Positions 1 through 8,827 of a stretch of 64,000 nt of DNA are shown one piece after another (within the stretch, counting starts at the first letter, position 1; the number at the start of each line of letters is the position of its first letter). The notes under the pieces are model-generated. The model saw only the letters and a program-made list of their open reading frames with translations, did not search any database and was not told the DNA's origin. The DNA lies in contig NZ_WIOK01000002.1 in assembly GCF_009467825.1 (NCBI RefSeq), forward strand, positions 124,001-188,000, read 5' to 3'. The position numbers were made by a program, and so were the translations under genes. This DNA comes from Cyclobacterium xiamenense. GTDB lineage: Bacteria; Bacteroidota; Bacteroidia; Cytophagales; Cyclobacteriaceae.

Positions 1-17
1 ACTGGACACCTGCAGCG

Positions 18-683
18 ATGATTGGTACTAAAAATGAGCGAATATGGAATAGCTACACGGATCTGAATGAGAAAATAGCGAATGCCGGCTATCCATGTGT
101 AGGCGCAAAGGCCGCTATTAATACCAATCAATACCGCTTGGGTTTTTATAACCTGATGGCATCGGAAACAACCACGCAAGATTTAAGCGTTGATTTAAAA
201 AAATACCTACAAGAGGCCGTTGAATCCGAAAGTGATTACCTTACATTTATCGCCTACTTTACGGATGAAATCCGTTCCGAATCGGAATTTGAACAAAAGT
301 TATGGGAGCAACTTCAAAAATTGCACGATCTCGAAGGTCGCAAAGATAATTGGGACCCGGCGGTAAGTAGTGATCCTGAGGCAGACAATTTCAGCTTTAG
401 TTTTGGGGGAACGGCTTTTTTTATTGTGGGGCTTCATCCAAAAGCCAGCAGGCTTGCACGAAGGATAGGGTATCCCGCCATGGCGTTTAATCTACACCGG
501 CAATTTGACAAATTGAGAGAAAACGATCAATTCGAAACGATGAAAAAGGTGATTAGAGAACGGGATAGGGAATACCAGGGTTCCATCAATCCAATGGTCG
601 AAGATTTCGGAGAGGGACGGGAGGCACCTCAATACAGCGGTAGAAGGGTAGAAAAGAACTGGAAATGTCCCTTTCATCCGTAG
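18..683 (+). CDS. YqcI/YcgG family protein, GntA-like
   Basis: The 221-residue product matches the YqcI/YcgG family, which includes GntA, a haem-dependent N-hydroxylase of guanitoxin biosynthesis. Visible hallmarks are the N-terminal YPCVGAKAA block, the central FSFGGTAFFIVGLHP block (roughly residues 126-140), the AFNLHRQFD segment, and the C-terminal WKCPFHP, a conserved Cys-Pro-Phe that ends most members. It is cytosolic, with no signal peptide. The frame is open upstream to the window edge, so the true start may lie before base 1, although the length is already typical. The next gene on the same strand is a DUF1989 protein 125 bases downstream. The family call is fairly secure; the substrate is unknown and guanitoxin synthesis is not implied, because no other gnt genes are present. 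Confidence 0.8.
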   Translation: MIGTKNERIWNSYTDLNEKIANAGYPCVGAKAAINTNQYRLGFYNLMASETTTQDLSVDLKKYLQEAVESESDYLTFIAYFTDEIRSESEFEQKLWEQLQKLHDLEGRKDNWDPAVSSDPEADNFSFSFGGTAFFIVGLHPKASRLARRIGYPAMAFNLHRQFDKLRENDQFETMKKVIRERDREYQGSINPMVEDFGEGREAPQYSGRRVEKNWKCPFHP

Positions 684-723
684 AAAGGCTGAGCCGTTAA
701 AATAGACGTAGGATGAAATCGTG

Positions 724-744
724 CCTGCCTGCCGGACAGGCAGG
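724..744. repeat. Short perfect inverted repeat (REP-like hairpin)
   Basis: CCTGCCTG (724-731) and CAGGCAGG (737-744) form a perfect 8-bp stem around a 5-base loop. It lies between the GntA-like and DUF1989 genes with no T run after it, so it looks like a dispersed palindromic repeat rather than a terminator. A half-like copy, CCTGCCTGCC, occurs near 43564. Confidence 0.5.
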
Positions 745-808
745 GATTCCCCGTCCGATTGGCGTTATCCGGGCGGGTAGGTGACCACTAAAAGACCATT
801 ATAAACAC

Positions 809-1393
809 ATGAAAATAATTGAAAAACAGTCTGGAGTAGCCTTTCACCTCAAAAAGGGAGCATTTTTGAAGGTAATTGATTTACAGGGAGAGCAGGTCAG
901 CGATTTGGTGGCATTTAATGCGAATGACAAGCGCGAAAAGCTCTCTTCGGGTAAAACCCTGGATTTTGAAAGTACGCTTTTTATCACGAAAGGACATCAT
1001 CTTTGGAGCAACCGAGGTCAGAAAATGATGGAAATATGGGAAGATACGAATGGCAGAAATGATTTTCTCCTGGCTCCTTGCAGTCCCGAAACCTTTCAGA
1101 TTTTATACAACAATCCAACCTATCACCCCAGTTGTTTCGAAAACCTGGAGCAAAACCTCGACGCATTCGGCATACCAGCCGACGATATACCGACAGCCTT
1201 TAATATTTTTATGAATGTACAACTGGACCCGGAAGGAACCATTCGCGTGGAACCTCCAAAAAGCAAGGCGGGGGACTACGTTCTATTTAAAGCCTGCATG
1301 GATTTGATTATTGGTCTAACGGCCTGTTCTGCCGAACAATCCAATAACTTCAAATTCAAACCTATCGGCTACGAGGTAAATCCGGAGTCGTAA
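809..1393 (+). CDS. DUF1989 (urea carboxylase-associated) family protein
   Basis: The 194-residue protein fits DUF1989, the family of the urea carboxylase-associated proteins. Typical features are the start IEKQSGVAFHLKKGAFLKVIDLQGEQ, the QVSDLVAFN stretch, the SxGKTL element (SSGKTLDFEST), and the C-terminal GDYVLFKACMDLIIGLTACSAEQSN block with the two Cys residues that often occur there. The fold is a beta barrel probably binding a metal or small amine-related ligand; its chemistry is not established. It is cytosolic and probably co-transcribed with the upstream GntA-like gene. No urea carboxylase or allophanate hydrolase lies nearby, so the urea link of the family name does not apply here. 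Confidence 0.8.
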   Translation: MKIIEKQSGVAFHLKKGAFLKVIDLQGEQVSDLVAFNANDKREKLSSGKTLDFESTLFITKGHHLWSNRGQKMMEIWEDTNGRNDFLLAPCSPETFQILYNNPTYHPSCFENLEQNLDAFGIPADDIPTAFNIFMNVQLDPEGTIRVEPPKSKAGDYVLFKACMDLIIGLTACSAEQSNNFKFKPIGYEVNPES

Positions 1394-1450
1394 AATCCGG
1401 AAGTTGTCGCGATGGACACCGTTTGGTATTCGGTATCGCTGCTACCGCAC

Positions 1451-1801
1451 TTACCTGATTTCGGGTTCCCCCTTTTTCTTATTGGAGCAATAACGTTGAT
1501 ACCATTCGGGATCATTTCTTTGAATCAGTTCGATCCCTTCGTCGAACATTGCATGTAACTCATTCGAGTACAGGTCGTCTTCGGAAATGGCCTCCTGTAA
1601 AATCAGTCGCCATTGTTCCCTGACCTGTGGGTCGTCGGGTTTAGACTTGAGGTCACTGAGCTTTTCATGGTCAATGATACGCGTCAATTTACATTCGAGC
1701 CATTCATAAATAGTGTCCAGTCTCCCCTTAATTTTTTCGTTAACGGATGCCTCATTCAAATAACTAAGCAGAATCAGTAGTTGCGCAGGTATACTCTTCA
1801 T
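1451..1801 (-). CDS. Hypothetical small alpha-helical protein
   Basis: This 116-residue gene is not recognised. It reads as a wholly helical, charged cytosolic protein: an N-terminal amphipathic part (MKSIPAQLLILLSYLNEAS), several acidic helices (KPDDPQVREQWRLILQEA, ELHAMFDEGIELIQRNDPEWYQRY) and a basic tail. There is no signal peptide. It stands convergent to the DUF1989 gene and divergent from the ECF sigma gene, from which it is separated by an AT-rich promoter region. Codon use looks like its neighbours, which supports a real gene. No function can be assigned. Confidence 0.55.
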   Translation of the reverse strand: MKSIPAQLLILLSYLNEASVNEKIKGRLDTIYEWLECKLTRIIDHEKLSDLKSKPDDPQVREQWRLILQEAISEDDLYSNELHAMFDEGIELIQRNDPEWYQRYCSNKKKGEPEIR

Positions 1802-2235
1802 TTTTCACAGGTTTATTTAAATTTCCTTCGAGGTGGTTACCGCAAAGGACAGATTTATTACGATGCTTCTATATGAGCTTTCAAAAAATGAACCAGACAC
1901 CGTTTTTTATACAAAAAAATAGGCCAAAATTGCCGAAAAAGTTTTTTTAGTTCCAGAAACAGAGATATCGCTAAAAATTAACACAATTTTAAAAAGAAGC
2001 CACTTTTTTACGGGTATTCTCAATTTTTCGGTTAATTTTTTGTCATCAATTTGTTAAATCCTTCATTTCCAACCCATAATGTGTTTGTAAAATTCGCAAA
2101 TTGAAGATTTATATACGTGATTTGCGCAGATTTTCCCGGTTTAAAGCTTCATATTCATAAAAAAATAAGCAGTGCCTGTCCATGTTTCATGCAGAGCAAG
2201 GCTTACGAACAGTGTATACGATAATCAATTGGGAT
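1802..2235. promoter_or_regulatory. AT-rich divergent intergenic region
   Basis: About 430 bases between the unknown minus-strand gene and the ECF sigma gene. It is strongly AT-rich with A and T runs (for example around 1910-2060), as expected for divergent promoters. No clean TTTG-N20-TAnnTTTG pair and no gene was found. Confidence 0.4.
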
Positions 2236-2763
2236 ATGGAACAACCTGACAAAAAATTGCTGGATGGTTTTCGGAGTGGAGACCGCAAGGCCTTCGAAAA
2301 GATTTACCAATATTACCGGATACCGGTAATCCGTTTCAGTGTTTCCATTATCAAGGATGAGCAGGAGGCGGAAAATATTTACCACGAGGTATTTATGAAA
2401 ATTCTCAAACGAAGGACCAAAATTCGCCCGGAATTGAATTTCAATTCGTACGTATTTACTTCCGTCAAGAACGAAATATTCGATTACTTGAAAGCACTCA
2501 ACAAAAACAACAATTTGAAGGAGCGGTTTTGGGAACGTATTCAACAAGAGGAGGACGATTGTGAACAGGTAAAGGAGGCGCAGCTAACGAAGATGGAACG
2601 CATCATCGAAGGTTTATCTCCAAAGCGGCGGAAGATTTTGGAGATGAATTATTTCGAAAAGAAGTCCTACAATGAAATCGCGGATATTCTCATGATTTCA
2701 AAAAACACGGTGAAGAACCAATTAGTAAAAGCCAAGTTTATCCTTCGGAAAGAGATGGAGTAA
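2236..2763 (+). CDS. RNA polymerase ECF sigma factor (sigma-70 family)
   Basis: This is a 175-residue ECF sigma factor. Region 2 spans about residues 15-85 (KAFEKIYQYYRIPVIRFSVS, ENIYHEVFMKIL, FNSYVFTSVKNEIFDYLKA) and region 4 about residues 120-172 (LSPKRRKILEMNYFEKKS, then the helix-turn-helix YNEIADILMISKNTVKNQLVKAKFILR). The ATG at 2236 (MEQPDKKLL) is preferred over the in-frame ATG at 2182, because sigma factors of this group start just before LLDGFRSGDRKAF. No FecR-type anti-sigma factor or SusC/SusD pair follows, so its signal and targets cannot be inferred from context. It sits alone between two gene-free stretches. Confidence 0.88.
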   Translation: MEQPDKKLLDGFRSGDRKAFEKIYQYYRIPVIRFSVSIIKDEQEAENIYHEVFMKILKRRTKIRPELNFNSYVFTSVKNEIFDYLKALNKNNNLKERFWERIQQEEDDCEQVKEAQLTKMERIIEGLSPKRRKILEMNYFEKKSYNEIADILMISKNTVKNQLVKAKFILRKEME

Positions 2764-3456
2764 TGCCCCGGCATCCTTGATTTTTTCAGGCTGGTAGGTG
2801 GTTCGTGAGGAGCTACGAAGATATTTGTGTGTTTTTTTTTTTCGCACCCAAGTCATTTTTTAAGTAACAGCTTATTTTCGGATATACGTTACATCTTTTT
2901 TATACAAGCAAGTAGAATCGGGTCCTCTGTGGTTTCGGTACACGTCCACCATAAAAACTTGCCCATTTTTGACTCCATGACGAATAAAAGCGGGGCTTCT
3001 CCGTGTCGGGACCTTCATTAAAACGCGTAAGCCTTCAAACAGTGGACGCGTACCACACAGTCCTTGAAATAACCTTTTGTTGTTTTTAACGAAAGTAGCC
3101 ACGCGGGAAAAGCTGGTTACCCGGCTTCGGGGCATCAATCTACCAGGCGGGCGATTGAACCCGCCCGGGAAAAAAGAAAAAAATGGAGGGGATTTTTTCC
3201 TTATTTCTCAGTAGTAAGTAAGATCAATCAATAAAAAATCGGTATGCATCAGCATTTCCTGAACTTAATCCCGGTAGTAAATGGCCGCGGCGCTGGCTTT
3301 TCCCGGAACGCGCATGCGCCGAAAATCGCAAAAAGCAAACGCTGGCTGGCGCACACTTCCAGTCAAGAAGGCAGGAACAGCGTCTACATGCGCACCACTC
3401 CGCTGAAGCGGCTACAGAAATAATTGAGTATATTGGATGCAATCAAACTGACTCAG
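2764..3456. other. Gene-free stretch after the sigma factor gene
   Basis: Nearly 700 bases without a convincing gene. Open frames here (for example on the minus strand 2872-3138) have arginine-rich, low-quality translations. Visible structure: a GC-rich hairpin near 3144-3164 (GGCGGG then CCCGCC around an 8-base loop), and GGAAAAAA near 3169 that can pair with TTTTTTCC near 3193. No recognised RNA family. Confidence 0.4.
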
Positions 3457-4923
3457 ATGCCTATGATACCCGTTTACTCCGGTTTGTTGCCGGTTATCTT
3501 CTTACTTACAGCAATCCAGGTAAGCCTGGCCCAGGAAGCTGTGTCTCTTGCTGACCGCCGCGAACTTTTTGTGGACGAGTACCTGATAGACTCCCTGAAG
3601 GGAGCCACCTTACGGATGCATACGCCGGTGGATGAAGGTCAGGTGTTGCCATTCGACCTGCCCTGGGAGGGAGCTTTTTCCGCATACGTGACCATCCTGC
3701 AGGACGGGGATACGTTCAAGGCCTATTACCGAGGGGTTCCTACCGCCGGTAAGGATGGCAACAGTGCAGAGGTCACCTGCTATGCCGAGTCCGCCGATGG
3801 TATTCATTGGGTAAAACCCCACCTCGGCATCCACGAAGTGGGAGGCGATACAAACAACAACGTTATCCTGGCAAATGAGGCGCCAATTACCCATAATTTC
3901 AGTCCCTTCATTGATACCAATCCCGCTGCCAAACCGGATGAACGCTACAAAGCACTGGGAGGTACGCAAAAGAGTGGATTGGTTGCCTTTACCTCTCCCG
4001 ATGGCATTCACTGGAAGCGCCTCCAAAATGAGCCCGTTTTTCGTCAGGGTGTTTTCGACTCCCAAAACGTGAGCTTTTGGTCCGAAAATGAAGGGATGTA
4101 CCTCTGTTATTTTCGTTCCTGGACCGGAAAAGGGTACCAGGGCTTTCGCTCCGTTAGCAGGACCACTTCCCGGGATTTTATCCACTGGACCGAACCCGAA
4201 CCCATGGGTTTTGGCAACACGCCCTACGAACACCTGTACACGCAGCAGACCAGTCCTTATTTTCGCGCGCCGCATATCTACCTGGCGATTGGTGCACGGT
4301 TTATGCCCAATCGAAAGGTGGTTTCGGATGAAGAAGCCGAAAAACTGGGCGTAAACCCAAACTATTACAACGACTGCTCCGACGCCATATTGATGTCTTC
4401 ACGGGGAGGAAACCGGTATTACCGGCACTTTATGGAGTCCTTTATTCGTCCGGGCATCGGCCTGCAAAACTGGGTATCCCGCTCCAATTACCCCGCCCTC
4501 AACCTGGTGCAAACCGGGCCGGCAGAAATGTCATTGTATGTCAACCAGGATTATGCCCAGCCATCTGCCCATTTGCGCCGGTACAGCATGCGCCTGGACG
4601 GACTGGCGTCTCTTTCTGCGGGGTATGCGGGCGGGGAAATGCTGACGCGCCCGGTTACCTTTACGGGCAACAGGCTGGAGGTAAATTTTGCCACATCTGC
4701 GGCAGGAGAGGTCCGGGTGGAGTTGCTCGACGAATCAGGAAATAAGTTGCCCGGCTATTCTCTGGAGGAATGCCGTCCGCTGGTCGGAAATGAAATTTCC
4801 AAAACCGTTTACTGGAACAGCAACCCCGATGTTTCGGAACTTTCCGGGAAGGAAATTCGGATGCGCATACGGCTATCCGATGCCAATCTTTTTTCTTTCC
4901 GTTTTTATTCCAACGCCGACTAG
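3457..4923 (+). CDS. Secreted five-bladed beta-propeller glycosidase-like protein
   Basis: A 488-residue exported protein starting with a signal peptide (PVIFLLTAIQVSLAQEA; cleavage near residues 25-27 from the ATG at 3457). The core resembles GH32/GH43-type beta-propeller proteins, common in Planctomycetes and Bacteroidota and often annotated only as hypothetical. Visible elements are ADRRELFVDEYLID after the signal peptide, repeated blades of the type YAESADGIHWVKP and FTSPDGIHWKRL, and SRDFIHWTEPEPM. The C-terminal 120 residues form a beta-rich domain (MLTRPVTFTGNRLEVNFATS, GEVRVELLDESG) like a concanavalin-type or carbohydrate-binding module. It likely acts on or binds a polysaccharide in the periplasm or outside. 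A sialidase-like gene follows after 43 bases on the same strand. The substrate is unknown. Confidence 0.7.
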   Translation: MPMIPVYSGLLPVIFLLTAIQVSLAQEAVSLADRRELFVDEYLIDSLKGATLRMHTPVDEGQVLPFDLPWEGAFSAYVTILQDGDTFKAYYRGVPTAGKDGNSAEVTCYAESADGIHWVKPHLGIHEVGGDTNNNVILANEAPITHNFSPFIDTNPAAKPDERYKALGGTQKSGLVAFTSPDGIHWKRLQNEPVFRQGVFDSQNVSFWSENEGMYLCYFRSWTGKGYQGFRSVSRTTSRDFIHWTEPEPMGFGNTPYEHLYTQQTSPYFRAPHIYLAIGARFMPNRKVVSDEEAEKLGVNPNYYNDCSDAILMSSRGGNRYYRHFMESFIRPGIGLQNWVSRSNYPALNLVQTGPAEMSLYVNQDYAQPSAHLRRYSMRLDGLASLSAGYAGGEMLTRPVTFTGNRLEVNFATSAAGEVRVELLDESGNKLPGYSLEECRPLVGNEISKTVYWNSNPDVSELSGKEIRMRIRLSDANLFSFRFYSNAD

Positions 4924-4966
4924 TGTTGGGAAGTATACAAGAATTTACACCCAAACAAATTGCATA

Positions 4967-6142
4967 ATGAGACTACCTTTTCTTTTCGCCTTACACGTTT
5001 TTGTGACCGTCGTAGCCCAGCAGCCTTCGTTGGCTCAAACGAACGGGTCCACTGCCACAAAAATCCGGGACCTGGTGATTTACCAGGATTCCATGTATTA
5101 TGCCAGTTTTCCTTCCATCGTGCGGAAAGCGGACGGGGATTTTTTGCTTTCCTTTCGGCGTGCGCCGGATCGACGGGTCGTATTTGGAGAGAAGGGAAAT
5201 AACCACGTGGATCCCAATAGTTACCTGGTGAGCATGACCTCCAGGGACGGTCTGAACTGGGCGGAAGACCCGGAGTTGCTCCATGCATACGATTTTGGGG
5301 GATCCCAGGACCCCTGCCTGTTGCAACTGCGGGACGGAACCCTGCTGTGCACCAGCTATGCATGGGCATTTTTGCGGGATGACGGCGTGCAAAACCTACC
5401 CATCCCAAACTTTCAGAACCGCCCCGGAACCGTATTCCTGGGAGGGTATTTGCTGCGCTCCATTGATGGGGGAAAAAGCTGGTCCAAACCCATTTATCCT
5501 CCACACATCGAACCGGAGGTGAACCTAGACCCCATGGGCCGCCCCATTCCTGCCTACAACCGGGGAGCCCTGCTTGAAGGCAAAAACGGCCGAATCTACT
5601 GGGTAGTAGCTGCCAATGATCAGGTAGCGCCCCGCCGTACTTCCAATTACCTACTGGTTTCCGACGACCAGGGCCGAAGTTGGGAGCACCTCTCTACCGT
5701 TGCCAAAGACGAGGAAGTGATATTCAATGAGGCATCGCTCCATGAAACCCCCAAAGGCGATTTGGTAGCCTTTATTCGCACAGACAAGTACGAGGGGCAG
5801 TCCGTTATCGCCCGGTCTTCGGACGGTGGAAAAACCTTTTCCTGGCAGGGGATGGGTTTTAAAGGGCATCCCTTGCAGGCCTTGCGCTTACCCGATGACC
5901 GGGTACTGCTGGTGTACGGGTACCGGTATCGGCCGTACGGCATCCGTGCCCGAATCCTGAACCCCGAATGCACAGATTTCGCTACCGCCGAAGAGATTGT
6001 ATTGCGGGAAGATGGTGGAAGTGGCGACATTGGGTATCCCTGGGCCGTCATGCTCGATGAAAAAAGGGCCTTGGTGACCTATTACTTCAACAAAGACAAC
6101 GGTACCCGACACATCGCCGGCACCGTCCTGGAGATTCATTGA
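4967..6142 (+). CDS. Sialidase/BNR-repeat family exported protein
   Basis: A 391-residue protein with an N-terminal signal peptide (MRLPFLFALHVFVTVVAQQPSLAQ) and a six-bladed propeller of the sialidase (GH33-like) superfamily. Asp-box type repeats are visible: MTSRDGLNWAE, RSIDGGKSWSK, VSDDQGRSWEHL and RSSDGGKTFSWQ. FPSIVRKADGDFLLSFRRAPD resembles the first arginine block. The ATG at 4967 was chosen because the longer in-frame extension has no signal peptide and overlaps the upstream gene. Some members cleave sialic acids, but many BNR proteins of this length act on other sugars or none. It probably forms a glycan-degrading set with the preceding gene and, less surely, with the symporter downstream. 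Confidence 0.78.
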   Translation: MRLPFLFALHVFVTVVAQQPSLAQTNGSTATKIRDLVIYQDSMYYASFPSIVRKADGDFLLSFRRAPDRRVVFGEKGNNHVDPNSYLVSMTSRDGLNWAEDPELLHAYDFGGSQDPCLLQLRDGTLLCTSYAWAFLRDDGVQNLPIPNFQNRPGTVFLGGYLLRSIDGGKSWSKPIYPPHIEPEVNLDPMGRPIPAYNRGALLEGKNGRIYWVVAANDQVAPRRTSNYLLVSDDQGRSWEHLSTVAKDEEVIFNEASLHETPKGDLVAFIRTDKYEGQSVIARSSDGGKTFSWQGMGFKGHPLQALRLPDDRVLLVYGYRYRPYGIRARILNPECTDFATAEEIVLREDGGSGDIGYPWAVMLDEKRALVTYYFNKDNGTRHIAGTVLEIH

Positions 6143-6484
6143 GGGGGGATTTACTTGTCCCCGCAATGCCGCTGATTAGGCTGTTGGCAGGTAAGGGGAT
6201 TTCCTACCTCCTCAGTGAGAAATGGGCCATTCCTAAACGATGGAATATCTGCAATTCGAACCTCCCTTCATAAGGAAATAGCCCATTCAAAAAAAAAAAT
6301 AGCAATCAAAAATCATGGGCTTTAGCCTTTATAGATTCAATAGGAAATAGCCTATTCCAATTTATCTGTCCATGATTTTGGGTTAAAAATGGTTAAAGTT
6401 GCGCATTTACCTTCCATTATGTGCTGGAAATGAATAGGTTTATGGAATGTTGCTTTGCTCGTATACTAGACACCTTTAAATACA
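6143..6484. repeat. Intergenic region with repeated GGAAATAGCCyATTC
   Basis: No gene is seen. Two copies of a 15-base word with one difference lie at 6274-6288 and 6343-6357; the second is embedded in a small inverted repeat (AATAGG then CCTATT). A weaker relative is near 6217. The tract after 6290 is AT-rich and probably contains the promoter of the DUF4221 gene. Confidence 0.4.
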
Positions 6485-7627
6485 ATGCCCAACAAAACTT
6501 TCCTAGTGCTTTTCTTTATGGCATGTTTTTCCTGCAGAAAACCGCAGGATACTGCATCCATTGAAACAATCCGTTATCAAGTGGACACCGTGATGGTAGA
6601 TGGCAAAGGGCATCTGTTTGACCTAACCTATTTGTTGCTTAATTCGGATTATTGCGAGCAAGATGGTTTTTTGTATACCTATATTAAATTTGATCATGGT
6701 ATTGACAAGATAGACCTGGACCTGATGGAACTGGAGGACAACTATCCACTTCAAAAAGAAGGTCCTGATGGCACCGGTTCGTGGATTTCCTCCCTCAAAA
6801 GTATGGGCGATGGTAAATTGTTTCTCGCAGGACAATTTGGAGGCCATTTCAACTTAGAAGGCAGACTGGTTAAAAAATTTGAATGGGAAAGATTATCCGG
6901 CATAAAGGGAGGAATTGCTGATGAAGAATACGTATACCAACAAATGGCAAATCCTAGCTTCGGTCACCTGGCCTTTGCATTGGTAATTGATGACTTGGCT
7001 GATAGGATATCACTGAAAAAACTAAACACAAACGACACCCTGATTTCAACCTACGAGATTGATCCCTACGGGAATTATAAAAAATACACACTTGGAGATT
7101 TGACGTCTTATAATAAATGGGGTCCTCGGGTTTTTATAGCCAGTCAAGACGATAAAATTATCGTTTCCCATGAATTTTCTAATGATTTTTATGTTTACTA
7201 TCCAATGGAAGATAACCTCGAATCGGTGACCTATTCCTCCATCCATACGCCGAGTAAAGTAACTATCACAACCGAAGGTGACCTCGTTAATTCCACCGAT
7301 GATCGAATTAGTGCCCTTCAATTTTACCTCGAACAAGTAAGTTTTGGACCATTGGCTTATGATAAGCAAAGGAAGAGATATTATCGGCTTTCTGCCTCCA
7401 GTAAGTTTGGTCAAGAAAAAAAAGAGAATAGAATCCTACATGAAACGATTAGCGTCAAGGTCTTTCTAACTGTGTTTGATCAGGAATTCAATTTTTTGAG
7501 TGAAATACCTATTCCCGAGCTCAGTAACAAATCCTCTGCAAAATATTTTGTAAAAGACGGAAAGCTATGGGTCTTTCAGAACAGGGATGATGAGTTGGGA
7601 TTTGTTAGGGTGGCAATAAGTGAATGA
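6485..7627 (+). CDS. DUF4221 family lipoprotein (propeller-like)
   Basis: A 380-residue protein with a lipoprotein signal (MPNKTFLVLFFMACFSC, Cys17 as the lipid anchor). The body fits DUF4221, a Bacteroidota-specific family predicted to form a beta-propeller. The most diagnostic part is KIDLDLMELEDNYPLQKEGPDGTG, followed by repeated strand pairs such as ITTEGDLVNSTDD and LFLAGQFGGHFNLEGRLV. It is presumably held at the outer membrane or cell surface. Members often sit near peptide or metabolite export systems, but no partner is obvious here: the flanking stretches are gene-free and the next gene (PhyH) is 459 bases away. It is slightly more AT-rich than the glycosidase genes around it. Function unknown. 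Confidence 0.72.
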   Translation: MPNKTFLVLFFMACFSCRKPQDTASIETIRYQVDTVMVDGKGHLFDLTYLLLNSDYCEQDGFLYTYIKFDHGIDKIDLDLMELEDNYPLQKEGPDGTGSWISSLKSMGDGKLFLAGQFGGHFNLEGRLVKKFEWERLSGIKGGIADEEYVYQQMANPSFGHLAFALVIDDLADRISLKKLNTNDTLISTYEIDPYGNYKKYTLGDLTSYNKWGPRVFIASQDDKIIVSHEFSNDFYVYYPMEDNLESVTYSSIHTPSKVTITTEGDLVNSTDDRISALQFYLEQVSFGPLAYDKQRKRYYRLSASSKFGQEKKENRILHETISVKVFLTVFDQEFNFLSEIPIPELSNKSSAKYFVKDGKLWVFQNRDDELGFVRVAISE

Positions 7628-8086
7628 AATTATGAAAATATCCAGTACCCATTCCACGAGCGTGACGGAGCATTTTTTGTGAAATGGGGATTTTAGTCTC
7701 TTGGGATAAATGGTTTGGCTAAAGCCAGGGATGTTGGGAAATGCCAGATTGCTGATTTCTCAATTCATGATTCCTTTTACAAGGTTTTAACCAATGATTG
7801 CTTTTAAAGGAAGATTTCGCTGGCATACTTAAACCGCCCGAAGTATGCAATTTACCTGGAATTAATTACTTTGGTAGACCAGTACTGGATGCTAGAAATG
7901 GGTATCCCACAGAAAAATTCGGTTGTTTCCAATTTACCAGCTGGATTTCGGATGAGATGTAGATGTACCTGCTTTCATAATTACCCACTCCCGGAAGCAA
8001 ATTCTTCCGGGGAACCGGCGGGGATGGCAAATGAAAACCCCGAAAGGCCCGAACAAGAATCAGGCAAGAACAATTCGTAACAAACC
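7628..8086. other. Gene-free stretch before the PhyH gene
   Basis: About 460 bases without a supportable gene; the open frames on both strands have no family features. It presumably holds the promoter of the PhyH-symporter operon. No hairpin terminator with a T run was found after the DUF4221 gene. Confidence 0.35.
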
Positions 8087-8827
8087 ATGGATTCCAGCAA
8101 ACACATCCAACAATTCTCACGCGATGGCTACCTGTACTTACCGGGCTTTTTATCCCGCAATCAGGTGGAGGAGATCAACGAACAGTTGGACACCTTTATT
8201 CGTGACCAGCTCTCCGATATGGCAGCAGAACATAGGAAATACGAAGTGCCTGGGGAGGTACAAACCTTGAAAATGCTGCAGGACCTGCAGGTCTATTTGC
8301 CCTTTTTCGGAGACTTGCTGCTGGACAGTTCCTTTTCAACGCTGGCAGAAAGCCTGCTCGGAGAGCCGGTGGTCGGCAAGACGCTGGAGTATTTCAATAA
8401 ACCTGCAAAAATTGGGAAGGCTACCCCTCCGCATCAAGATGGCTATTACTTTATGCTGAAACCGATGAGCGCCGTGACCATGTGGTTGGCGCTGGAAGAT
8501 GTGGACGAAGAAAATGGCTGGGTAAGCTATGTGAGGGGTTCGCACAAAAAGGGCATGCGTTCCCATGCAGCCACCCAAACCGTTGGGTTTTCGCAAGGAA
8601 TTGCGGACTTTGGAAGGCCCGCAGACTTGAAAAACGAGGTGTTCTTTCCAGCCAAACCCGGGGACCTGCTGCTACACCATGCCCTGACCATCCACCGGGC
8701 AGCCCCCAATACGCATCCGGAGCGAAGCCGAAAAGCACTGGGTTGGATTTATTTTGGTAAATCCGCCCAAGAGGATGTCGCAGCGAAAAAAGCCTACGTG
8801 AAATCCCTGAATCAACGGCAGGCATGA
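8087..8827 (+). CDS. Phytanoyl-CoA dioxygenase (PhyH) family protein
   Basis: A 246-residue Fe(II)/2-oxoglutarate-dependent oxygenase of the PhyH family. The N-terminus (FSRDGYLYLPGFLSRNQVEEIN) is typical. The metal ligands are the His and Asp of PHQDGYYF (about residues 126-128) and the distal His within LLHHALTIHRAAPN, followed by the 2-oxoglutarate-binding Arg region (NTHPERSRKALGWIYFG). The VRGSHKKG stretch is also typical. It is cytosolic. The stop codon overlaps the start of the symporter gene in an ATGA, so the two are translationally coupled, which suggests that this enzyme acts on the compound imported or on its product. The family hydroxylates many small molecules; the substrate is not predictable from sequence. 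Confidence 0.85.
   Translation: MDSSKHIQQFSRDGYLYLPGFLSRNQVEEINEQLDTFIRDQLSDMAAEHRKYEVPGEVQTLKMLQDLQVYLPFFGDLLLDSSFSTLAESLLGEPVVGKTLEYFNKPAKIGKATPPHQDGYYFMLKPMSAVTMWLALEDVDEENGWVSYVRGSHKKGMRSHAATQTVGFSQGIADFGRPADLKNEVFFPAKPGDLLLHHALTIHRAAPNTHPERSRKALGWIYFGKSAQEDVAAKKAYVKSLNQRQA

Noticed and set aside
2872-3138. Minus-strand open frame of 88 codons after the ECF sigma gene
   Set aside because: Arginine-rich translation without family features, signal or membrane segment, and no neighbouring partner; more likely chance.
3144-3164. GC-rich hairpin as a terminator of the sigma gene
   Set aside because: It is about 380 bases after the stop and is followed by A, not T, on the plus strand.
4688-4966. 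N-terminal extension of the sialidase-like protein
   Set aside because: It overlaps the upstream gene and lacks a signal peptide, whereas the ATG at 4967 starts one.
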